From JBBREP01 sp036501845 (GTDB taxonomy: Bacteria > Actinomycetota > Acidimicrobiia > IMCC26256 > PALSA-610): a stretch of 42,040 bases of DNA. The stretch is from assembly GCA_036501845.1 (NCBI GenBank), contig DASXZO010000063.1, forward strand, positions 1 to 42,040, written 5' to 3'. Below, piece by piece: positions 32,110 through 40,037 of the stretch. Position 1 is the stretch's first letter. Each line of letters opens with the position of its first letter. The notes beneath the pieces are model-generated. The model saw only the letters and a program-made list of their open reading frames with translations, was not told where the DNA came from and did no database searches. A program made the position numbers and the translations under genes.

Positions 32110-33246
32110 ATGGAGCTGGCGTATTCGGAAGCTGACGAGGGGTTTCGCGCCGAGCTCCGCGCGTGGCTCACAAAGGCGCTCGCCCACGTGCCGGTCCAGC
32201 CCGATCGTGAGGATTGGACCGCGCGCCGAGCATGGGACACCGACTGGCAGCGCCGCCTGTTCGACGCCGGCTACGCAGGCCTGCACTGGCCGGCCGAGTT
32301 CGGCGGGCGGGGTGCGTCGCCCACGGAGCAGCTGATCTTCTTCGAGGAGACGACGCGCGCCAACGCGCCCTACGTCGGCTGCAACTTCGTGGGGTTGTTG
32401 CACGCCGGCCCGACCTTGATCGAAGAGGGCAGCGACGCGCAGAAGGCCGCGCACCTGCCGCGCGTGCTGCGCGGCGAAGAGGTGTGGTGCCAGGGCTTCT
32501 CGGAGCCTGGTGCCGGCAGTGACCTCGCGTCGCTGCGCACGCGGGCCGAGCGCGACGGCGACGACTACGTGCTCAACGGGCAGAAGATCTGGTGCAGCTT
32601 CGGCCACATCGCCGACGTGGGCGAGTTCCTCGTGCGCACCGATCCCGACGCGCCGAAGCACAAGGGCATCTCGTGGCTCATCTTGCCGATGGATTTGCCC
32701 GGCATCGAGATCCGACCCATCAAGACGGTGCTGGGCAGCTCGGAGTTCTGCGAGGTGTTCCTCACCGACGTGCGTGTGCCGGTTGCGAACCGTGTCGGTG
32801 CCGAGAACGACGGCTGGCGCGTCACCAACGTGACGCTGAAGTACGAGCGCGGCACCGCATTCGTGTCGGAGCTCATCGACTCGCTGCGTCTCGCGGCCGA
32901 CGTTGCGCCGCTCGTGCACGACGACGCGCAACGCGTGGAGCTAGGCCGCTGCCGCGCCGAGTTCGAAGCGCTGTGGTCGCTCACGAAGCGCAACGTGAGC
33001 CAGCAGGCACAAGGCCGCCCGAGCCCCGGTTCGATGATGATCAAGCTTGCCTATTCGGAGGCCCGCCAGCGCTTCGGCGAGCTGTGCATTCGCGCCCTCG
33101 ACCGCGATGCGCTCGCGATCGAGCACAACGAGCTGATCGAGGAACGGCTGCGCACGCTCGCCCTCACGATCGCTGCCGGCGCGAGCCAGATCCAGCGCAA
33201 CATCATCAGCGAGCGCGTGCTCGGCCTCCCTCGGGAACCGCGATGA
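32110..33246 (+). CDS. Acyl-CoA dehydrogenase, large-type subunit (FadE29/FadE26-like)
   Basis: A 378-residue flavoprotein. It has the N-terminal helical domain with LHWPAEFGGRGASP, the FAD-binding strand region CQGFSEPGAGSDLASLRTRA, LNGQKIWCSFGHIAD and a C-terminal helical bundle ending ERVLGLPREP. ATG 32110 is used; an earlier in-frame start at 31996 would extend into the hairpin region. The stop overlaps the next ACAD gene by 4 bp. Paired unlike ACAD genes encode the alpha2-beta2 enzymes that dehydrogenate steroid side-chain CoA thioesters (ChsE-type, Scd1AB), and I infer this here. Which subunit carries the catalytic base cannot be settled by eye. Confidence 0.87.
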   Translation: MELAYSEADEGFRAELRAWLTKALAHVPVQPDREDWTARRAWDTDWQRRLFDAGYAGLHWPAEFGGRGASPTEQLIFFEETTRANAPYVGCNFVGLLHAGPTLIEEGSDAQKAAHLPRVLRGEEVWCQGFSEPGAGSDLASLRTRAERDGDDYVLNGQKIWCSFGHIADVGEFLVRTDPDAPKHKGISWLILPMDLPGIEIRPIKTVLGSSEFCEVFLTDVRVPVANRVGAENDGWRVTNVTLKYERGTAFVSELIDSLRLAADVAPLVHDDAQRVELGRCRAEFEALWSLTKRNVSQQAQGRPSPGSMMIKLAYSEARQRFGELCIRALDRDALAIEHNELIEERLRTLALTIAAGASQIQRNIISERVLGLPREPR

Positions 33247-34169
33247 ATTTGGATCTCGACGACGATCAGGTCGCGCTGCGTGACGGCATCAGCGCCCTGC
33301 TCGACGGTCGCTTCGGCACCGACCGAGTGCGCGCCGGCTACGACCGTGCGATGCACGACGAGCTCGCCGAGGCCGGCGTGTTCTCGCTCCTCGCCGACGG
33401 GTTCACCTACGCCGACGCCGTCGTGGTATTCGAACAGCTCGGCGAGTTCGTGGTGCCGGGTCCGCTCGTCGCGACGTTCCTCGCGGCCGGCCTCGACGGC
33501 TTCGACGGGACATCGACAGCAGTGCCCATCAGCCACGTCGAGCCGGGCGCATCGTCGCACGTGTACGTCGAGCACCCCGACGTGATCGAACGCGTGCTCG
33601 TGATCGCCGACAGCGGCGCGTCGATGGTGGAACGCGCCGCGCTGCAGGGCTCACCCGTCACCTGGCCGCTCGACCCGCTCACGCCGCTGCTGCGCGTCGA
33701 CACGCTTCCCGCCGGCGCGCCGAGCACCGACGCCGAGGTGACGCAGTTGCGACTCCGCGGCGCGGTACTCACTGCTGCCTACGCGGTCGGCATGGCGTCG
33801 CGGCTCACCGAATTGTCGGTGGCCTACGCCAAGGAGCGCCAGCAGTTCGACCGCATCATCGGGTCGTTCCAGGCCATCAAGCACCTGCTCGCCGACATGG
33901 CCGTGCGCACCGAAGTCGCCCGCGCGGCCGTGTACGCGGCCGGCGCCGCACTCGCCGAACCCGGCTCCGAAGATGTGGCCCGGGCCGCGTCGGTGGCCAA
34001 GGTGGTGGCCGGCGAAGCGGCGATCGTGAACGGCAAGACCGCCACCCAGGTGCACGGCGGGATGGGCTTCACCTGGGAGGTCGACGTGCACCTCTATCTC
34101 AAACGTGCGTGGCTGCTCGACACCCATTTCGGGAGCACCGAACACCATTGCGTGGCGCTCTCGCGCTGA
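33243..34169 (+). CDS. Acyl-CoA dehydrogenase, short partner subunit (FadE28-like)
   Basis: A 308-residue ACAD-fold protein, clearly shorter than a standalone enzyme (about 380). The missing part lies in the middle beta domain, where FAD-binding motifs are absent. The C-terminal bundle is intact, with YAKERQQFDRIIGSFQAIKH and TQVHGGMGFTWEVDVHLYLK. This shape is typical of the smaller half of heteromeric ACADs such as FadE28 in the FadE28/FadE29 pair. The ATGA overlap with the larger subunit supports an obligate complex. The membrane zinc-ribbon gene starts 55 bp later. Confidence 0.85.
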   Translation: MNLDLDDDQVALRDGISALLDGRFGTDRVRAGYDRAMHDELAEAGVFSLLADGFTYADAVVVFEQLGEFVVPGPLVATFLAAGLDGFDGTSTAVPISHVEPGASSHVYVEHPDVIERVLVIADSGASMVERAALQGSPVTWPLDPLTPLLRVDTLPAGAPSTDAEVTQLRLRGAVLTAAYAVGMASRLTELSVAYAKERQQFDRIIGSFQAIKHLLADMAVRTEVARAAVYAAGAALAEPGSEDVARAASVAKVVAGEAAIVNGKTATQVHGGMGFTWEVDVHLYLKRAWLLDTHFGSTEHHCVALSR

Positions 34170-34224
34170 GAACTGCCGCGCCGGTGCTTCAAGCCGGGAG
34201 CGCCGTTGGGCCGATGTTGACTTG

Positions 34225-35061
34225 GTGAAGGTGTGCCCGGGGTGCGAATACCTCGTGCCGTCCTCGTGGGACGAGTGCGAGCGATGTGGCACGCCGCTCG
34301 GCCACGCCGAGCCCATGGAGCCGCTCGTGCGGGCGGCATCGACTCGCATCACCGGGCCCCGGCCCGATCTCGACGTGCCCGGCCGGGGCGCCGCGCCTGC
34401 GCCCGGTGCTGCGCGGGATTGGAATCCTCCGCCGCTGCCGCGCCGGGTCGCGCGGCGTGAGAGCGCCTGGCTCGACAGCGACGACGAGCGCCGCCGCAGC
34501 TGGCGGATCCCGGTGATCGGACCGCTCGCCCTGATCGTGGCGGTGGTGAGCCTCTTCGTCGCCTGGAACCGCTTCACTCATCCACCGATTCCCGTCGCCC
34601 TGCGACCGTGGGCCGAGCACAACGCCGGTGCCACCTTCGCTCCCGGCGGCGCCGGCTTCCACGTGCGCCTCCCGACGCAACCCACCGTGACGAGTGCGCA
34701 GATCACACTGGGTTCCGGCCTCGAGGGCAGCGCCGAAGTCGCGGTGTCTCGGGTGGGTGCCTACGAGATCGACGTGGTGTGGTTCTCGGTGCCCGCCGGC
34801 ACGCTCGACGCCGACGGCGCCGATCCGTTGACCACCGCCGGCGACCTCGCGGGCCGGGCCGGCGCCTTCGAGGTGGAGGTGCCCGGCACCACCCGTCACG
34901 ACGGGCTCGCGGCGCTCACCGCCGAGGTGTCGCTCGATTCCCATGACGGCAACGCGCTCGTGGTGGTGAACGGCTCGTGGATCTACGCCGTGGCGATCAG
35001 CGGGCCCGGCGACCTCGCCACGGCCTACGCGCACCTCCGCAAGGTGTTTGTGCTCACGTGA
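34225..35061 (+). CDS. Zinc-ribbon, single-pass membrane protein of unknown function
   Basis: A 278-residue protein I do not recognise. It starts at GTG 34225 with a four-Cys zinc ribbon (CPGCEYLVPSSWDECERCG) facing the cytoplasm. A Pro/Arg-rich linker follows, then one membrane helix (WRIPVIGPLALIVAVVSLFV, about 91-110) and about 160 residues outside. The outer part has alternating strands and includes GFHVRLPTQPTV, a form seen in sigma-factor-adjacent and lipid-binding actinobacterial proteins. There is no ribosome site and the start is uncertain by a few codons. Its place inside the ACAD-thiolase-DUF35 stretch is unexplained. Confidence 0.65.
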   Translation: MKVCPGCEYLVPSSWDECERCGTPLGHAEPMEPLVRAASTRITGPRPDLDVPGRGAAPAPGAARDWNPPPLPRRVARRESAWLDSDDERRRSWRIPVIGPLALIVAVVSLFVAWNRFTHPPIPVALRPWAEHNAGATFAPGGAGFHVRLPTQPTVTSAQITLGSGLEGSAEVAVSRVGAYEIDVVWFSVPAGTLDADGADPLTTAGDLAGRAGAFEVEVPGTTRHDGLAALTAEVSLDSHDGNALVVVNGSWIYAVAISGPGDLATAYAHLRKVFVLT

Positions 35062-35197
35062 GTTTGGCGCCGCCGCGCGCACTGTCGTTAGCGTCGGCTG
35101 CGGCAGCCGAGCGACTGCAAGCCACGTCACTCGGACCGCGAGACCAGAGCGAGGGAAGGCCCACCGGCCCGTGAGCGAAGCGAACAAGAGGTAAGAG
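35062..35197 (+). other. 136-bp gap before the thiolase
   Basis: It contains a 7-bp inverted repeat (CGGCTGC/GCAGCCG, about 35095-35109) and GAGCGA-rich sequence at about 35145-35185 resembling the dispersed repeats elsewhere. An AGAGG ribosome site precedes the GTG. I see no clear promoter hexamers. Confidence 0.4.
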
Positions 35198-36355
35198 GTG
35201 CAACGGGACGTGTGCATTGTCGGAGTCGGGCACAGCGACGGACCCGTCGCCGAGGGCCGCTCCGCCACCCAACTGATCGCCCAGGCGTTCCGCGGCGCGC
35301 TCGACGACGCCGGGCTCACCAAGAACGACGTCGAAGGGCTGGCCAGCGCCGGCTACGGCGGCATGCACGACGTGTTGGTGGCCGAGTACCTCGGGATCCA
35401 ACCCCGCTGGCTCGAATCGTCGAGCGTCGGCGGCAGCAGCTTCGAGTTCCACGCGATGCACGCCTACCGGTCGATCCAGGCCGGCGACGTCGACACCGTC
35501 GCGATCGTGTACGGCAACAACCAGCTCTCGCAGTTCGGGCGCACGCTCGGCACCGGCGGCGGCGGTCGCTTCGCGTCGCCGCCCGGGCCGATGCGCTACG
35601 AGATCGGCGCCGGTCTCACCCTCATCGGCGCCTACGCGATGGCCGCCCGGCGCCACATGCACGAGTTCGGCACCACGTCGGAGCAGCTCGCGTCGATCGC
35701 CGTGCAGACCCGCGAGCACGCGGCCCGCAACCCGACGGCCATGTACAAGGACCCGATCACGGTCGACGACGTGCTGTCGTCGAAGCTCGTCGCCGATCCG
35801 CTGCACAAGCTCGACAGCTGCGTGATCTCCGACGGGGGCTGCGCCATCATCATGACGACGGCCGAGAAGGCCGCCGCGCTGGCGCACCGGCCCGTGTACG
35901 TGCGCGGCGCGGCCGGCGGCACCACGCACCATTCGATCCAGGCGATGCCCGACCTCACCCGCACCGCTGCCGCGGTGAGCGGTCCGAAGGCGTTCGCCGA
36001 CGCCGGGATCACTCCCAGCGACGTCGATGTGTTCTGCGCCTACGACTCGTTCACCTACACGGTGCTGGTGACCCTCGAAGACCTCGGCTTCGCGCCCAAG
36101 GGCGAGGGCGGTCCGTTCGTGGCCGACGGCAATCTGCGCCTCGGCGGTGCCTTGCCCACCAACCCCGACGGCGGCGGACTGTCGAACACGCATCCCGGCA
36201 TGCGCGGGCTCTTCTTGTTGTGCGAGGCGGCGCGCCAACTCCGTGGCGAAGCCGGCGACAGCCAGGTGCAGGGCGCCGAGATCGCCGCATGTAACGGCAG
36301 CGGGGGTTGGCTGTCGACCCAGGGCACCGTGGTGCTCGGAACGGACCCGAAGTGA
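35198..36355 (+). CDS. Thiolase-fold protein, lipid-transfer/Ltp2-like aldolase
   Basis: A 385-residue thiolase superfamily protein of the SCP-x/Ltp type. At the usual nucleophilic Cys position it reads SSVGGSSFEFHA, so it lacks the thiolase Cys. The C-terminal catalytic His lies in GGLSNTHPGMRG, with the ACNGSGG loop near the end. Loss of the Cys while keeping the His fits the retro-aldol enzymes Ltp2 and Sal1 rather than beta-keto thiolases. GTG 35198 has AGAGG 6 nt upstream. The next gene, a DUF35 protein, overlaps by GTGA. Known Ltp2 enzymes need a DUF35 partner, matching this arrangement. Confidence 0.87.
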   Translation: MQRDVCIVGVGHSDGPVAEGRSATQLIAQAFRGALDDAGLTKNDVEGLASAGYGGMHDVLVAEYLGIQPRWLESSSVGGSSFEFHAMHAYRSIQAGDVDTVAIVYGNNQLSQFGRTLGTGGGGRFASPPGPMRYEIGAGLTLIGAYAMAARRHMHEFGTTSEQLASIAVQTREHAARNPTAMYKDPITVDDVLSSKLVADPLHKLDSCVISDGGCAIIMTTAEKAAALAHRPVYVRGAAGGTTHHSIQAMPDLTRTAAAVSGPKAFADAGITPSDVDVFCAYDSFTYTVLVTLEDLGFAPKGEGGPFVADGNLRLGGALPTNPDGGGLSNTHPGMRGLFLLCEAARQLRGEAGDSQVQGAEIAACNGSGGWLSTQGTVVLGTDPK

Positions 36356-36804
36356 GCGCCGAAGAGCAAGTGAAGGTGGACGATCCCTGGGCCGAGTCGC
36401 CGAAGTGGTTGATCCCGTCGCCCGATGCCGACGACCGTGAGTTCTGGGAGGGCGCGGCGCGCGGCGAGTTGCGTATCCAGCATTGCAATGATTGCGGCCT
36501 CTACCAGCACTACGCGCGCATCCTCTGCTCGCACTGCGGCTCGTGGAACGTGGAGTGGGTCACGGCGAGCGGGGGCGGCACGTTGCATACCTTCACCGTG
36601 ATTCGCCAGAACGGTGTGCCGCCGTTCCCGGATCGCGTGCCGTTCGTGGTTGCGCTCGTGGAGCTCGACGAGCCGGGTGCGCGCGTGCTCGCCGCGATGC
36701 CGGCAACACCGCCCGACACGGCCTCGATCGGCATGCGCGTGCAGGCAACCTTCCGCCCGGCGGGGAACGACCTGGGGTTCGTCGACTTCGAAGTTGCTTC
36801 TTGA
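36352..36804 (+). CDS. DUF35 zinc-ribbon/OB-fold protein (Ltp2-partner type)
   Basis: A 150-residue protein. Its N-terminal part has DREFWEGAARGELRIQHC, then a four-Cys zinc ribbon (HCNDCGLYQHYARILCSHCG) and an OB fold with LHTFTVIRQNGVPPF and FVVALVELDE. This is the standard DUF35 layout. In mycobacterial ChsH2 the same domain is fused to a MaoC-like hydratase half; here it stands alone. It is coupled to the Ltp2-like gene by a GTGA overlap, and I infer it is the partner needed for retro-aldol activity. The TetR gene begins 4 bp after it. Confidence 0.87.
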   Translation: MSAEEQVKVDDPWAESPKWLIPSPDADDREFWEGAARGELRIQHCNDCGLYQHYARILCSHCGSWNVEWVTASGGGTLHTFTVIRQNGVPPFPDRVPFVVALVELDEPGARVLAAMPATPPDTASIGMRVQATFRPAGNDLGFVDFEVAS

Positions 36805-36808
36805 GGCC

Positions 36809-37444
36809 ATGACCGCGAGCGACGCACGCGCGCTCGACGGCCGCACGATCGGCAAGCGCGGCGCGGAGACGCGCCGCCGGCTCCTCGATGCAACGGGAGT
36901 GTTGCTGCGCGACCGCGGCGTGCTCGAGCTGCGGGTGGTCGACATCGCCCGGTCCGTCGGCACGAGCTCGTCCACCTACTACCAGTACTTCCGCGATGTG
37001 GACGAGGCCGTGCTCGAACTCGCCGACGAGATCGGTGCGCGCGACGTCGAGCCGCTCGCGCGCTTGCTCGACGATCCATGGGACGCCGAGCTCGGGCTGG
37101 CCCGAGCGCGCACGCTCGTGGAGCGTTTCATCCACGTGTGGGACGACCACAGCGCGGTGTTGCACACCCGCAACCTCGCGGCCCAGGAGGGCGATCAGCG
37201 GTTCCGCGAGACGCGCAATCGCACGAACCGGCCGTTCCTCGAAGGCTTTGCCGCGCAGGTGCGCGCGCATCAGGCCGAAGGCCGCATCGCTCCCGACCTG
37301 TCGCCGATGGCCGCGGCCGCCGCGCTGATGGCACTGATCGAGCGCATGGCTGCGTTTCATTCCGACCTCGCCGCGCTCGGCGTGTCGCGCGACGACGTGG
37401 TCGAGACCACCGCCCGCATCGTGTTCGACACCGTCGTAGGGTGA
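36809..37444 (+). CDS. TetR-family transcriptional regulator
   Basis: A 211-residue regulator. The N-terminal HTH shows TRRRLLDATGVLLRDRG, then LRVVDIARSVGTSSSTYYQY with the recognition helix, and FRDVDEAVLELAD. The rest is a ligand-binding helical domain with no assigned ligand. ATG 36809 is 4 bp after the DUF35 stop, so it is in the operon. It could regulate the Ltp2/DUF35/ALDH genes in response to an acyl-CoA or steroid. It is not obviously KstR. Confidence 0.85.
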   Translation: MTASDARALDGRTIGKRGAETRRRLLDATGVLLRDRGVLELRVVDIARSVGTSSSTYYQYFRDVDEAVLELADEIGARDVEPLARLLDDPWDAELGLARARTLVERFIHVWDDHSAVLHTRNLAAQEGDQRFRETRNRTNRPFLEGFAAQVRAHQAEGRIAPDLSPMAAAAALMALIERMAAFHSDLAALGVSRDDVVETTARIVFDTVVG

Positions 37445-37473
37445 CGCCACAGTCAGAGGAGAAAGAGAACTTC

Positions 37474-38931
37474 ATGGACTTCGAATCGCGGATGCTCATC
37501 GACGGGAAGCTCGTCGAAGCCGAGGGTGGCCGCACCTACGGCAACATCAATCCGGCCACCGAAGAGGTGATCGGTCGAGTCGCCGACGCCAACGCGGCCG
37601 ACATGGAACGGGCGATCGGCGCGGCCCGTCGCGCCTTCGACGAGTCGGCATGGTCGACCGATCGCGCCCTGCGCATTCGCGGCCTCATGCAGCTGCACGA
37701 CGCGCTGCTGAAGTCGAAGGAAGAGCTGCGCCCGCAGATCGTGGCCGAGGTGGGCGCGCCGATCGCGCTCACATTCGCGATCCAGCAGGATAGTTGCATC
37801 GACGACATGATCTGGGACATCGAGCTGGCCGAGCGCTACCAGTGGGAGTACGAGCTCGGCGCGCACGAGTTCTTCGGGATGCGCAGCAACCGACTCGTCG
37901 TGAGGGAGCCGATCGGTGTGTGCGGCGCGATCACGCCGTGGAACTTCCCGTTCATGCTCAACCTGTCGAAGATCACGCCGGCGCTCGCGGCCGGCTGCAC
38001 CGTGGTGCTGAAGCCCGCACCCGACACGCCGTTCTCGGCCACATGGATCGGCAAGCTCGTCGCCGAGCAGACCGATATCCCGGCGGGCGTGTTCAACGTG
38101 GTCACTGCGTCCGACCCGGCCGAGGTGGCCGAGGTACTCACCGGCTCGCCCGATGTCGACATGATCTCGTTCACGGGTTCGTCCGCGGTGGGGAAGCGGA
38201 TCACCGAGCGCGGCGCTGCCAACCTCAAGCGCGTGTTCCTCGAGCTCGGCGGCAAGTCGGCCAACATCGTGCTCGACGACGCCAAGTTCCCCGATGCGCT
38301 CGCCGGCGCGTCGATGGTGTGCATGCACAGCGGCCAGGGATGCGCCATCACCACGCGCCTGCTGCTCCCGCGCTCGCGATACGACGAGGGCGTCGAGATC
38401 GTGAAGGCCGGCTTCGAGTCGTTCGCGTACGGCGACCCCAACGAGTTCGAGAACATGGCCGGCCCGCTGATCAACGCACGCCAGCGCGAGCGGGTGCTCG
38501 GCTACATCGAGAAGGGCAAGCAGGAAGGTGCGCGCTGCCTCGTCGGCGGCGGCCCGGCCACGCAGTTCGACAAGGGCTACTTCGTGCAGCCGACCCTCTT
38601 CGTCGACGTCGACCCCAACTCGACGATCGCCCAGGAGGAGATCTTCGGTCCCGTGCTTGCGGTCATCCCGTTCGAGGACGACGACGACGCCGTGCGCATC
38701 GCCAACAACTCTCGTTACGGGCTGTCGGGCGCGGTCACGTCGAACTCGCTCGACCGGGCCCTCGGGGTGGCCCGCCGCATCCGTACCGGCACGGTGGCCG
38801 TCAACGGCGGCCAGTGGTTCGGCCCCGACTCACCCTTCGGGGGTTACCGCGAGTCGGGCAGCGGTCGGGAACACGGCGTGGCCGGCTTCGAGGAGTATCT
38901 CGAGACCAAGACCATCGGCCTGCCTGCTTGA
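37474..38931 (+). CDS. NAD(P)-dependent aldehyde dehydrogenase
   Basis: A 485-residue ALDH. It has Asn in ITPWNFPFML, the cofactor loop FTGSSAVGKRI, the general base Glu 257 in LELGGKSAN, and the nucleophile Cys 290 in SGQGCAITTR. The C-terminal GPDSPFGGYRESGSGREHG is also normal. The ATG has a long purine-rich AGAGGAGAAAGAG stretch upstream. It follows TetR by 29 bp. In bacterial bile-acid degradation the aldehyde released by the Ltp2-like aldolase Sal1 is oxidised by Sad, an ALDH. The order here makes that role plausible. It could alternatively supply the aldehyde step missing from the GlnA4-like locus. Confidence 0.9.
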   Translation: MDFESRMLIDGKLVEAEGGRTYGNINPATEEVIGRVADANAADMERAIGAARRAFDESAWSTDRALRIRGLMQLHDALLKSKEELRPQIVAEVGAPIALTFAIQQDSCIDDMIWDIELAERYQWEYELGAHEFFGMRSNRLVVREPIGVCGAITPWNFPFMLNLSKITPALAAGCTVVLKPAPDTPFSATWIGKLVAEQTDIPAGVFNVVTASDPAEVAEVLTGSPDVDMISFTGSSAVGKRITERGAANLKRVFLELGGKSANIVLDDAKFPDALAGASMVCMHSGQGCAITTRLLLPRSRYDEGVEIVKAGFESFAYGDPNEFENMAGPLINARQRERVLGYIEKGKQEGARCLVGGGPATQFDKGYFVQPTLFVDVDPNSTIAQEEIFGPVLAVIPFEDDDDAVRIANNSRYGLSGAVTSNSLDRALGVARRIRTGTVAVNGGQWFGPDSPFGGYRESGSGREHGVAGFEEYLETKTIGLPA

Positions 38932-39112
38932 ATTGTTCCGCCTCCGTCGCGGTACCGACAGCTCCGCTGGCGCTCCGCTTGCCGGTCCCACTCAGTCGGC
39001 TCCACGGCGAGCTCACTCCGTTGCTCAGGCGCTCGTCCCTCGCTTCTTCGCGGCTCCGTTCGCCGCGCCCGAGCGCGAATCTGGCCATGCATAGAGAGAG
39101 CGCCGGCGGGGG

Positions 39113-39145
39113 CGGGCCGTCGGCGCTCCGTGTGCGACGGGCCCG
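39113..39145 (+). terminator. Hairpin between ALDH and aldolase genes
   Basis: CGGGCCGTCG pairs with CGAC-G-GGCCCG with one bulged G across a 12-nt loop. No T-tract follows. It is placed about 180 bp after the ALDH stop, so a terminator role is possible but unproven. Confidence 0.35.
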
Positions 39146-39247
39146 CACGTCCGATCCGTGAGGGGCGCACGCCCGGGAAAGCAGGGCCCGCCGTAGTCCA
39201 ATGGAACACCCGCCGGCTCGCCGATATTGCGCGCCCTCAGCGAGTCT

Positions 39248-39253
39248 TAGAAT
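39248..39253 (+). promoter_or_regulatory. -10 element of a probable leaderless promoter (class II aldolase)
   Basis: TAGAAT, close to the TATAAT consensus, sits 6 nt before ATG 39260, so the start codon would be the first transcribed bases. Confidence 0.55.
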
Positions 39254-39259
39254 TCGGCG

Positions 39260-40024
39260 ATGGCGCTGACGCTCGACCTCCGGTATCTCCCCAAATTCGA
39301 TTCCGTTGCCGAGGAGCGGCTGCACCGCAAGCAGCGGCTCGCAGCGGGCTTCCGGTTGTTCGGCAAGTTCGGCTTCGACGAGGGCGTCGCCGGCCACATC
39401 ACCGCGCGCGATCCCGAGTTCGCCGACCGGTTCTGGGTGAACCCGTTCGGCATGAACTTCAAGCACATCCGCGTGAGCGACCTCATCTGCGTCGATCACA
39501 CCGGCGAGGTGGTCGAGGGCACCGCCATGGTCAACCGCGCCGCCTTCGCGATCCACTCGCAGATCCACGCCGCCCGGCCCGACATCGTGGCCGCGGCGCA
39601 CTCGCACTCGGTGTACGGCAAGTCGTGGTCGTCGCTGCACCGCCTGCTCGATCCGATCACCCAGGATGCCTGCGCGTTCTTCGAGGACCACGCGCTGTTC
39701 GACGACTTCACGGGCGTGGTGCTCGACCTCTCCGAGGGCAAGCGCATCGCCGCCGCGCTCGGCGACAAGAAGGCCGCGATCCTTGCCAACCACGGCTTGC
39801 TCACCACCGGCCACTCGGTGGACGAGGCCGTGTGGTCGTTCATCACCATGGAGCGCAGCTGCCAGGCGCAGTTGCTCGCCGAGGCCGCGGGAACACCAAA
39901 GCTCATCCGTGACGACGTCGCGCGTTCCACGCACGACCAGACCGGCTCGCCGGTCGCCGCCTACTTCGGGTTCCAGCCGCTCTGGGACATGATCACCCGC
40001 GAGCAACCTGATCTGTTCGACTGA
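39260..40024 (+). CDS. Class II aldolase/adducin-family protein
   Basis: A 254-residue metal-dependent aldolase-fold protein. Metal ligands appear in AAHSHSVYGKSW (the HxH) and in ILANHGLLTTG (third His), and the N-terminal RLFGKFGFDEGVAGHITARD is the family's glycine-rich entry. A catalytic acid lies near FFEDHALF. Such proteins cleave or epimerise phosphorylated sugars, but this branch (with WVNPFGMNFKHI) is widespread in actinobacteria without known substrates. It is monocistronic or precedes the secreted repeat gene, 13 bp downstream. Confidence 0.87.
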   Translation: MALTLDLRYLPKFDSVAEERLHRKQRLAAGFRLFGKFGFDEGVAGHITARDPEFADRFWVNPFGMNFKHIRVSDLICVDHTGEVVEGTAMVNRAAFAIHSQIHAARPDIVAAAHSHSVYGKSWSSLHRLLDPITQDACAFFEDHALFDDFTGVVLDLSEGKRIAAALGDKKAAILANHGLLTTGHSVDEAVWSFITMERSCQAQLLAEAAGTPKLIRDDVARSTHDQTGSPVAAYFGFQPLWDMITREQPDLFD

Positions 40025-40037
40025 CGTTCACCTACGT

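Larger units (their letters stand above)
38932..39259 (+). other. 328-bp gap with repeat-like DNA and a hairpin
   Basis: The first ~140 bp are CTCCG/CGCTC-rich, the reverse-strand form of the GAGCG-rich repeats. A stem of 10 pairs with one bulged base (arms 39113-39122 and 39135-39145) could end ALDH transcription. The last 15 bp hold the aldolase -10. I see no gene here. Confidence 0.45.

Noticed and set aside
39188..39260. A tRNA-like start (GTAGTCCAATGGA) upstream of the aldolase
   Set aside because: No matching acceptor stem, anticodon arm or TTC-loop follows, and the aldolase -10 lies inside the stretch.
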